Made by a program: the position numbers and the translations under genes. A stretch of 6,047 nucleotides of DNA from Candidatus Nanohalarchaeota archaeon. Its GTDB lineage: Archaea; EX4484-52; B79-G9. The notes under the pieces were generated by a model. That model was not told the origin of the DNA, searched no databases, and was given only the letters and a program-made list of their open reading frames with translations. This document shows positions 1 through 5,054 of this stretch, piece by piece. Location: NCBI GenBank assembly GCA_030594795.1, contig JAUVEK010000083.1, forward strand, positions 1 to 6,047, read 5' to 3'. The first letter of the stretch is position 1, and the number at the start of each line of letters is the position of its first letter.

Positions 1-261
1 TCGAGGCCATATACTTATGCGAGCAGGCTCAAGGAAGAGGAAAAGGAAGTTGTTGAGCAGCTTGAGAAGGTCCGCACCAGGATGGAGAAAGTCATCAGGG
101 ATTTCAGGACAAAGTTTGAAATTATTGATGAGAATGAATTCAAGGTAGGGCATGATGAACTGCCGGTTTCTGAGTCAGAAAATAAGGATAAGGAAGATAA
201 GGATAAGAAAGACAAGCCAAAGACCATCGGCGAGATGACAATAGAAGATATGGATGTTTGA
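1..261 (+). CDS. C-terminal part of an unrecognised, highly charged protein (5' end outside window)
   Basis: Frame 1 is open from the first base and ends at TGA (259-261), giving 86 visible residues; the start lies upstream of the window. The first half (about residues 8-45) is rich in Glu, Lys and Arg with spaced Leu, Val and Ile (for example KEVVEQLEKVRTRMEKVI) and should form an amphipathic helix or coiled coil. A low-complexity acidic/lysine linker follows (NKDKEDKDKKDKPK), and the protein ends in a short tail, TIGEMTIEDMDV. No membrane segment or catalytic motif is visible and I do not recognise the family. The serine-rich reading on the opposite strand (15-227) is its shadow. The gene converges on the 106-aa gene with a gap of 21 bases. 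Confidence 0.75.
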   Translation, partial: SRPYTYASRLKEEEKEVVEQLEKVRTRMEKVIRDFRTKFEIIDENEFKVGHDELPVSESENKDKEDKDKKDKPKTIGEMTIEDMDV

Positions 262-266
262 GATTG

Positions 267-272
267 TTTTTT
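267..272 (+). terminator. T-tract after the plus-strand gene
   Basis: Six consecutive T residues lie 5 bases after the TGA stop of the plus-strand gene, in the short gap before the convergent gene. Archaeal transcription often ends at such T-runs without a hairpin. A second T5 run lies at 295-299, inside the convergent gene. The call rests on base composition and position only. Confidence 0.35.
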
Positions 273-282
273 AAGAATAGTT

Positions 283-603
283 CTATGATGGTTGTTTTTC
301 CCTGTAGAGAGTACCTTCTAGCCTATGTGGACGTAGGCCACCCCATCCTTTAGGTGTATAGTTTAAAAATGCCAAATATAATCCTTTTTCCTCTAGTATA
401 TTGTTAACATAACCGTAAAATTCTTCTTCACTGGAACCGGCTACATTTTCTTCGAGGCGGAACCATTCTTCTTCTTGAGGAGTCTTTATGCACAGGAGTT
501 TTCTATCGATACGACTAGCTGAAACATAACCATGCCCAACCACTTCTAGCCCATTTACATTATGACCACCAAAATGATGTCTGATTCTTGATAGTTTTGA
601 CAT
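283..603 (-). CDS. Hypothetical protein, 106 aa
   Basis: This small soluble protein is not one I recognise. The start at 603 is well supported: GGTGAT (609-614) sits 5 nt before the ATG and a TATA-like box lies about 39 nt upstream. The N-terminus is basic and rich in His and Gly (RIRHHFGGHN, then GHGYVSASR). The middle is acidic (PQEEEW, SSEEEFYGYVNNILEEKG). The tail holds YTPKGWGGLRPHRLEG. There is no signal peptide or membrane segment. Its AFLNYTPKG resembles AFLKYTPTH near the C-terminus of the 430-aa protein in this window, but the match is short. The gene is AT-rich (15 of 60 G+C at 361-420) compared with the nearby enzyme genes. It lies 123 bases beyond the FKBP gene and appears to have its own promoter. 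Confidence 0.7.
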   Translation of the reverse strand: MSKLSRIRHHFGGHNVNGLEVVGHGYVSASRIDRKLLCIKTPQEEEWFRLEENVAGSSEEEFYGYVNNILEEKGLYLAFLNYTPKGWGGLRPHRLEGTLYREKQPS

Positions 604-608
604 TAAAT

Positions 609-614
609 ATCACC
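609..614 (-). promoter_or_regulatory. Ribosome-binding site of the 106-aa gene
   Basis: GGTGAT on the minus strand, followed by a 5-nt spacer (ATTTA) and the ATG. It complements ATCACC near the 3' end of archaeal 16S rRNA and fixes the start of the 106-aa protein at 603. Confidence 0.65.
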
Positions 615-636
615 GTATCAGAAAGTAGAGAGCTGA

Positions 637-646
637 TATTTATAAA
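637..646 (-). promoter_or_regulatory. TATA-like box for the 106-aa gene
   Basis: TTTATAAATA on the minus strand. Initiation about 25 nt downstream would fall near base 617, giving a leader of roughly 14 nt that just includes the GGTGAT site. The spacing fits an archaeal TBP/TFB promoter. Confidence 0.5.
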
Positions 647-675
647 TCTTTCGGCATTTTACTACCGTCACGTTG

Positions 676-689
676 GTAAGTGACTGCTC
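676..689 (-). repeat. 14-bp shared motif, copy 1
   Basis: The minus strand reads GAGCAGTCACTTAC. Plus-strand 4961-4974 reads GAGCAGTCATTTAC, one mismatch in 14. This copy is 73 bases upstream of the start of the 106-aa gene and also forms part of a possible hairpin (678-724). The sequence match is certain; any function is inferred. Confidence 0.45.
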
Positions 690-724
690 CCGAATCCAGG
701 CACTGCGGAATTTTCCATTCACTT
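678..724. other. Interrupted inverted repeat between the FKBP and 106-aa genes
   Basis: On the plus strand, AAGTGA (678-683) can pair with TCACTT (719-724). Nested inside, CCG (690-692) pairs with CGG (706-708) and CAG (697-699) pairs with CTG (703-705) around a GCA loop. On the minus strand this lies 2 bases past the FKBP stop codon, so it would be a 3'-UTR hairpin. No T-tract follows it on the minus strand, so a simple terminator is not well supported. It could be a processing site, an operator region or chance. Confidence 0.3.
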
Positions 725-726
725 GA

Positions 727-1770
727 CTATGCCATGACTTTCGTTATCTGGAGTAATTCTATGTCGAATATCATTGTTTTTCCTGCAAGCGGATGGTTGG
801 CATCAAGAGTTATGTGGGTTTCGCTTAGTTTTGTTACTTTTGCAGGTATGCCGTCAAGAAGATAGACATCCCCTATCTCGGGGTTTATGGTTAATATAAT
901 TGCATCATCTGATGTAGTGACTGTGGCGTTTCCAAGCTGCGTCGGGACAACTGTACCTTCCGGCGGATCCTGGCGAAGTATTGTTTCATATTCCCTAACT
1001 TCAATTGCAGTGCAGTTCCAGGGGATGTCCGGCAATTTATGGACAGAGCCTCTTTTGATTATCGCCTTTATTGTTATATTGTCCGGTTTCACACCTGTTA
1101 TTGTGTAGTTCCAGGATGCATACGTGGATACAGTATCGCCAAGTATTGCAACTCTTTTTCTGAACAGTTCAGTGAACTCCTTGCTTGTCAGATGTTCATG
1201 GTTCACAACAGTAAGATTTCTTTCCCTGTACTGGACCCTGTCTGCCACCCCGGCAAGTTCTGTCTTATATTCGCCGTATGCATCTTTTGGCTCCAGGATG
1301 ACTGTTTTTTTGCCGCCGGCTTTCATGCCGATTAGTGCGCTCTCAAGGCCTCCCGGGACCTGGCCTTTGCCGACTATGAATATCAATGGCGGATATTTGT
1401 TCTTTACGATTCCTGCTTCCTTTGCTATATCTTCGTAATTCGTGTCCAGGATTGTGCCGTTTTCGAGTTTCTGGGTGAATCTTATGTAGACCTTGTCGCC
1501 TGTCTTTACTGTGTGTTCATCATCTGTCTGCGGCGTATCAGTATTCTGAATGCCCAAAAAGAAGCAGAATGCGACTGCTGCTATTATTACAACCGCGATT
1601 ATTGATTTTGCATTTATTTTTGTTTTGCTCTTGTGGGTCTTTTTTTTCTCTATATCCTTTTTGGTGTCCTTATGCCCATTTTTCGGCTTTCTCCTAACTG
1701 TTGCTGCTTTTTCCTTTTTTGCCTGGTTCTTCGGGCCTGCTTTCGTGCTTTTTGTTTTTTTTATCGGCAT
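727..1770 (-). CDS. Membrane-anchored SlyD/FKBP-type peptidyl-prolyl cis-trans isomerase
   Basis: This 347-aa protein should catalyse cis-trans isomerisation of Xaa-Pro bonds and help fold proteins outside the membrane. Residues 1-55 are a very basic cytoplasmic tail (20 Lys and 2 Arg). Residues 56-73 are one hydrophobic segment (SIIAVVIIAAVAFCFFLG). The FKBP domain is split, as in SlyD: the first part is about 88-168 (GDKVYIRFTQKLENGTILDT, FIVGKGQVPGGLESALIGM, AYGEY) and the last part about 318-347 (DANHPLAGKTMIFDIELL). The insert-in-flap region between them is about 130 residues, roughly twice that of bacterial SlyD. Six NxT sequons (Asn104, 185, 221, 231, 252, 281) all lie on the outer side, consistent with an archaeal glycoprotein. 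The gene lies 137 bases after serA, so it probably has its own promoter. The family call is firm; substrates are unknown. Confidence 0.9.
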   Translation of the reverse strand: MPIKKTKSTKAGPKNQAKKEKAATVRRKPKNGHKDTKKDIEKKKTHKSKTKINAKSIIAVVIIAAVAFCFFLGIQNTDTPQTDDEHTVKTGDKVYIRFTQKLENGTILDTNYEDIAKEAGIVKNKYPPLIFIVGKGQVPGGLESALIGMKAGGKKTVILEPKDAYGEYKTELAGVADRVQYRERNLTVVNHEHLTSKEFTELFRKRVAILGDTVSTYASWNYTITGVKPDNITIKAIIKRGSVHKLPDIPWNCTAIEVREYETILRQDPPEGTVVPTQLGNATVTTSDDAIILTINPEIGDVYLLDGIPAKVTKLSETHITLDANHPLAGKTMIFDIELLQITKVMA

Positions 1771-1790
1771 CGGGGCATCATCAGTTAATT

Positions 1791-1799
1791 GATTAAAGT
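1791..1799 (-). promoter_or_regulatory. Possible TATA-like box of the FKBP gene (leaderless start)
   Basis: ACTTTAATC on the minus strand is centred about 25 nt before the ATG at 1770, which would give a leaderless message. The same ACTTTAAT string lies at a similar distance before the 430-aa gene. No clear ribosome-binding site precedes this ATG, which agrees with a leaderless start. An alternative box, CATATAAAAC (1835-1844), would give a leader of about 45 nt. Confidence 0.35.
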
Positions 1800-1907
1800 A
1801 TGCTGTGTTTTAGAATGTTAATAATGGTTTTGCAGTTTTATATGTTTTGTTTTGAGTCAGAGAAACGACTTCAAAGGCCTGAGACCAAACCCAATTGCAC
1901 AGAGGTT

Positions 1908-3491
1908 TCATGATATTGTTATGAATGTGGTGTTGTTTACATTTTTTAGCTGGTTTAGCTGCTCTATTAGTGTCTTTGGGACAGGCTGGTCGACGTTCAG
2001 CGTCATCAAAGCCGGCTGCTGCGGGGCACTGCGCCCTACGCTCATGCCTGCAATGTTTATGTTGTTTTGCCCAAGCATTGTTGCGATAGCGCCGATTGTG
2101 CCTGGCACATCATTGTGGCGGACCATCAGGATGTTTCCTTCCGGCACCATCTCTACCTCGAAGTCATTTATTCTTGTGATACGGGGTATGTTGTTTACAA
2201 GGATGCCGGATGCCCTATTTGTTGTGTTTTGGCTGCTTGTCGTGGTTATTGTTATCTGGTTCATGTAGTTCTTTGATGTTTCTATTTTCGATTCCTTGAC
2301 CTCGATCTTGCGCTCTTTTGCAAGGTAGGGGGCATTCACATAGTTGACTGCCGGACCGCACATAGGGGAGAGAAGGCCTTTTAGCGCAGATGTTGTGAGG
2401 TGCCTCGTGTCAAGTGCTGCGATTTCACCTGTGTATGTTATTTCCACACCTGTAATGTTGCCGTTGGGGATATGCGCTGTTATGATTCCTATCTGTTCTG
2501 CAAGTTTCAGGTACGGGGCTGTTTTCGCGAGTGCATCAGGATGAATTTGGGGCATGTTGATTGCGTTTATAATCCTGCCTGTCTTTTTGTATTCTATTAT
2601 TTGCTCTGCCACGTCTGTTGATACGTTTGTCTGCGCCTCAACTGTGGATGCGCCAAGGTGCGGGGTGGTGATAGTGTTGTCAAGTGTGAGCAGCTCGCTC
2701 TTGAGCGGGGGCTCCTGCTCATAGACATCAAGCGCAGCACCCTTCACTTTTCCTTTTTTTATTGCATCTGCAAGCGCCTGCTCGCTTATTATGCCGCCTC
2801 TTGCGCAATTGATGATTCTTACGCCGGTTTTCATCATGGCGAATTGTTTTTCGCCTATCAGGTTCCTTGTTGCCGGTGTAAGCGGCGTGTGGACTGTTAT
2901 GAAATCAGATTCTTTTAGGACGTCGCCCAGTTCTTTTAGTTCAACTTCCATCTCGTCTGCTGCTTCTTTTGAGATGTAGGGGTCATATGCTATGACTTTC
3001 ATGTTAAATGATTTCGCGCGGATGACAACCTCTTTCCCGACTTTGCCGATTCCTACGACTCCGAGTGTCTTTTTGTTGAGTTCGGTGCCTGTGAAGCTTT
3101 TCCTGTCCCACTGCCCCCCTTTCAGTTTCCGGTCAGCTTGGGGGATGTTTCTTGCAAGGGATAGCATCATTGCGACTGTGTGCTCTGCTGCGGAGATTGT
3201 GTTGCCGAACGGCGAATTCATTACGATTATGCCTTTCCTGGTTGCGTGATCAGTGTCTATGTTGTCAACGCCGACTCCTGCGCGGCCGATGATTTTCAGG
3301 TTGGCGGCTGCGTCTATTATGGGTTTTGTGACTTTGACTGCGCTTCTTACGATGAGCGCATCGTATACTGGTATAATTTTTACCAGCTCTTCTTCTGATA
3401 AGCCGAGCTTTACGTCTGTCTCTATCCCTTTTTCCTGCTTCAGGCAGTCTATGCCTTTTTGCGATATGTTGTCTGCTACTAGTACTTTCAT
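1908..3491 (-). CDS. serA: D-3-phosphoglycerate dehydrogenase (long form)
   Basis: Cytosolic enzyme of the first step of serine synthesis: 3-phosphoglycerate + NAD+ gives 3-phosphohydroxypyruvate + NADH. Numbered from the ATG at 3491 (527 aa), the Rossmann motif GIGKVG is at 147-152. The catalytic trio of this family is present: Arg231 in NCARGG, Glu260 in YEQEPP and His278 in TPHLGAST. An ASB-like domain follows (about 312-450; LKGLLSPMCGPAVNYVNAP). The protein ends in an ACT domain (about 453-527; RHNDVPGTIGAIATMLG, NINIAGMSVGR), which in this family can bind serine for feedback control. The length fits the long type I form. A GTG at 3500 is also in frame, but it overlaps the ribosome-binding site, so the ATG giving MKVLVADN is preferred. 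It lies 102 bases after the 430-aa gene, with no obvious terminator between them, so some read-through is possible. Confidence 0.96.
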   Translation of the reverse strand: MKVLVADNISQKGIDCLKQEKGIETDVKLGLSEEELVKIIPVYDALIVRSAVKVTKPIIDAAANLKIIGRAGVGVDNIDTDHATRKGIIVMNSPFGNTISAAEHTVAMMLSLARNIPQADRKLKGGQWDRKSFTGTELNKKTLGVVGIGKVGKEVVIRAKSFNMKVIAYDPYISKEAADEMEVELKELGDVLKESDFITVHTPLTPATRNLIGEKQFAMMKTGVRIINCARGGIISEQALADAIKKGKVKGAALDVYEQEPPLKSELLTLDNTITTPHLGASTVEAQTNVSTDVAEQIIEYKKTGRIINAINMPQIHPDALAKTAPYLKLAEQIGIITAHIPNGNITGVEITYTGEIAALDTRHLTTSALKGLLSPMCGPAVNYVNAPYLAKERKIEVKESKIETSKNYMNQITITTTSSQNTTNRASGILVNNIPRITRINDFEVEMVPEGNILMVRHNDVPGTIGAIATMLGQNNINIAGMSVGRSAPQQPALMTLNVDQPVPKTLIEQLNQLKNVNNTTFITIS

Positions 3492-3496
3492 GGTGT

Positions 3497-3503
3497 TCAC
3501 CTC
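3497..3503 (-). promoter_or_regulatory. Ribosome-binding site of serA, deciding its start
   Basis: GAGGTGA on the minus strand, 5 nt before the ATG at 3491. It contains the upstream in-frame GTG (3498-3500). Starting there would make the site part of the coding region and leave no other good site upstream, so translation most likely begins at the ATG. Confidence 0.7.
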
Positions 3504-3546
3504 AAAAATGATCTTTATGTTGTTATATTGCCGTTGTACCAGTAAT

Positions 3547-3555
3547 GTTTTATTG
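3547..3555 (-). promoter_or_regulatory. Weak TATA-like candidate for serA
   Basis: CAATAAAAC on the minus strand. Initiation about 25 nt downstream would give a leader of about 35 nt that includes GAGGTGA. Another AT-rich string, CAATATAACA (3521-3530), is too close, since the transcript would begin inside the ribosome-binding site. The whole 102-base gap is A-rich on this strand, so a chance match is likely. Confidence 0.22.
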
Positions 3556-3593
3556 TTTTTGGTTGACTTATTGCTTATCTTTATGGTGTATAT

Positions 3594-4886
3594 TCAGCGC
3601 TGTCGTTTATCAAGCGGTTTGTAGCCAATACTCCGGTTCCCGCTCCAACCCGCCTGTTTGAGTTCGCTTATCAATTCAGACAGGTTTATGTTGTCCTTAC
3701 TGTAATTGGGATTCATATCTAGGCATTCATCAATTTCTTTTGCAGAAAGTGGAAGTTTACTGAATTCGTCTCCTTTGTCATTCAGGTAGTTATCCGGGAT
3801 ATGAGTTGGCGTATACTTCAGGAAGGCCTTATATCCCAGTCTTTTAGTTTTTTTTTGTATTTTTTCTTCGTAACATTCAGTAAGAATCCGGTTTATTTTC
3901 TCAATATCATAAAACGATTCCGTTTCTGTCATGTTTGCTGCTTTTTCAATTTCTTCTGATACTGGTATACCTGCCGGTTCAGTCGGTTCAAATGATTCCG
4001 TTTCTATGATGTTTGCTACTTTTTCAGTTTCTTCTGGTACTGGTGTACCTGCCGGTTCAAACAGATAGTGATTGTTTTCTTCTTTGATTAGACCAAATGA
4101 CACCAGAGTCCCGATAGCGCCGGGTATTTTTGATATTTTAACTCCTTTTTCTTTCTCCAGATCTTCTGTAGTAAAATATGCACTCTTATCTCTGCAACGT
4201 GCAATGGCACAAGCAAGTACAGTACTGCTGCTAAAGTATGCTTGTATTATCCCCTTGTATCTGGAGTAAGTTTCTTTGATATTACCTGACTTTGCTTCTT
4301 CAAGCAGGTTCTCTATCATATCTTGAATAGTTCTTACTCCTTCCTCTTTTGCCTTTTCTTCGTAACCTTCTAGGTAGACTAAGGTTACTTTTGTTCCTTT
4401 AACTTTCGTGTAGAAGATATCTTTCGTTTTATTTAAGTGTGGGAGAGCATAGCGCTCCTGAAAGAGCAGATATCCAAATTCTTCATTTATTACTGAGAGT
4501 GGTGCTATGCCGCCAGTTTGTCTTAGATAGTCCCTTACACGGGGAATGTAGCTAGTATGAGAATGAGACTCTGATGTTATCTCAGAAATCGATATTCTCG
4601 CAATTGTATAAGGATAAACCCCGAAATATTCTCCAATCTTTTTCGGACTCTCACCGGATGTTAGCCTCCCGCGAATCTCAGCAATATTTTCTTTGATAAT
4701 ACCTGCTTGTCTTTGTTCTGTTTGCCTTATCCTTTGTATAGATTTCGGGTTCAGTAAGTTATAAACTTTTGAATAACTTATATCTTCAAATTGTTCACTA
4801 AGTGTTTTCGCAATTTCACGGTAACTCAGGTTCTTTTTCCTTAATTTCCTTGCTTTCTTAAGAAGTTCACTATCTTCAGGGTTCAT
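3594..4886 (-). CDS. Unrecognised 430-aa protein with several helix-turn-helix-like segments
   Basis: Not assigned to a named family. Residues 7-45 resemble a homeodomain-like HTH (ARKLRKKNLSYREIAKTL, then SYSKVYNLL). Residues 67-100 look like a second (GESPKKIGEYFGVYPYTIARI). Residues 113-173 could be a winged helix ending in a beta wing (FYTKVKGTKVTLVYLE). Residues 235-276 fit a winged helix well (FTTEDLEKEKGVKISKIP, LVSFGLIKEENNHYLFE). Two near-identical acidic linkers follow (277-299 and 303-325), then a C-terminal region with another helical segment (PLSAKEIDECL, LSELISELKQAGW). No signal peptide, membrane span or nuclease/transposase motif is apparent. DNA binding is inferred; a regulator or a replication-type protein would both fit. 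It has its own TATA-like box and is AT-rich (16/60 and 22/60 G+C in two samples, against 33/60 in serA). Confidence 0.75.
   Translation of the reverse strand: MNPEDSELLKKARKLRKKNLSYREIAKTLSEQFEDISYSKVYNLLNPKSIQRIRQTEQRQAGIIKENIAEIRGRLTSGESPKKIGEYFGVYPYTIARISISEITSESHSHTSYIPRVRDYLRQTGGIAPLSVINEEFGYLLFQERYALPHLNKTKDIFYTKVKGTKVTLVYLEGYEEKAKEEGVRTIQDMIENLLEEAKSGNIKETYSRYKGIIQAYFSSSTVLACAIARCRDKSAYFTTEDLEKEKGVKISKIPGAIGTLVSFGLIKEENNHYLFEPAGTPVPEETEKVANIIETESFEPTEPAGIPVSEEIEKAANMTETESFYDIEKINRILTECYEEKIQKKTKRLGYKAFLKYTPTHIPDNYLNDKGDEFSKLPLSAKEIDECLDMNPNYSKDNINLSELISELKQAGWSGNRSIGYKPLDKRQR
3912..4059 (-). repeat. 78-bp-period tandem duplication inside the 430-aa gene
   Basis: Bases 3912-3981 and 3990-4059 align over 70 positions with 7 differences (90% identity), at a period of 78 bp. 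The period is a multiple of three, so the frame is kept and 23 residues are repeated every 26: EPAGTPVPEETEKVANIIE plus TESF, and EPAGIPVSEEIEKAANMTE plus TESF. The repeated piece is an acidic, proline-containing linker between the fourth HTH-like segment and the C-terminal region. Confidence 0.9.
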
Positions 4887-4908
4887 ACTTACTACTACTC
4901 CGCAATAC

Positions 4909-4918
4909 TTTTATTAAA
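4909..4918 (-). promoter_or_regulatory. TATA-like box of the 430-aa gene (probably leaderless)
   Basis: TTTAATAAAA on the minus strand, centred about 27 nt before the ATG at 4886. Initiation would fall within a few bases of the ATG, giving a leaderless or nearly leaderless transcript. The only SD-like string, GGAG (4899-4902), is 12 nt from the ATG, which is too far to be convincing. Confidence 0.45.
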
Positions 4919-4956
4919 GTATCCCGGAAAAAGTCCTGTTTTATCAAATAATCGGC

Positions 4957-4972
4957 AAATGAGCAGTCATTT
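4957..4972. promoter_or_regulatory. Perfect 6-bp dyad upstream of the 430-aa gene (possible operator)
   Basis: AAATGA-GCAG-TCATTT is a perfect dyad with a 4-nt centre, about 70 bases upstream of the 430-aa start and 40 bases upstream of its TATA-like box. It overlaps the second copy of the 14-bp shared motif. The form suits a dimeric regulator's site or a weak hairpin. Function is inferred only. Confidence 0.25.
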
Positions 4973-4974
4973 AC
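4961..4974 (+). repeat. 14-bp shared motif, copy 2
   Basis: The plus strand reads GAGCAGTCATTTAC, one mismatch from the minus-strand sequence at 676-689. This copy is 75 bases upstream of the 430-aa start. Relative to the gene it precedes, it is in the opposite orientation to copy 1. Confidence 0.45.
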
Positions 4975-4992
4975 TTAACTGCGCTACCTGAC

Positions 4993-5011
4993 AAAAATAA
5001 GTCTGTGACTT
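4993..5011 (-). terminator. Hairpin plus T-run after the aminotransferase gene
   Basis: On the minus strand, AAGTC-aca-GACTT is followed one base later by TTTTT (4993-4997). The stem is short (5 bp) but the hairpin-then-T layout, 44 bases past the aminotransferase stop, fits a terminator. It would separate that gene from the 430-aa gene downstream. Confidence 0.45.
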
Positions 5012-5019
5012 TTATTGCA

Positions 5020-5051
5020 GAAGCGTAGCTTCATCAAAATTCCTTTACGCT
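5020..5051. other. Alternative short hairpins in the aminotransferase 3' region
   Basis: GAAGC-gta-GCTTC (5020-5032) is a perfect 5-bp stem with a 3-nt loop. AGCGTA (5022-5027) can instead pair with TACGCT (5046-5051) across an 18-nt loop. The two stems exclude each other. They begin a few bases after the aminotransferase stop and may help termination or protect the 3' end; this is inference. Confidence 0.3.
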
Positions 5052-5054
5052 GAG

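Noticed and set aside
15..227. Serine-rich 70-aa reading on the minus strand
   Set aside because: It is the complement of the Lys/Glu-rich coiled-coil segment of the plus-strand gene; its composition is what reversed GAR/AAR codons give.
283..603. 106-aa gene as a toxin or antitoxin
   Set aside because: There is no partner gene beside it and no recognisable toxin or antitoxin motif.
1852..2268. 138-aa plus-strand reading across the end of serA
   Set aside because: It lies opposite the conserved ASB/ACT part of serA, has an odd hydrophobic composition and no ribosome-binding site.
3912..4059. Repeat considered as a CRISPR-like or regulatory array
   Set aside because: There are only two units, the period keeps the reading frame and the repeat encodes a linker; it is an in-gene duplication.
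676..4974. Inverted 14-bp motif as terminal repeats of one mobile element
   Set aside because: The interval would contain serA and the FKBP gene, both ordinary core genes, with no transposase or integrase, and the match does not extend beyond 14 bases.
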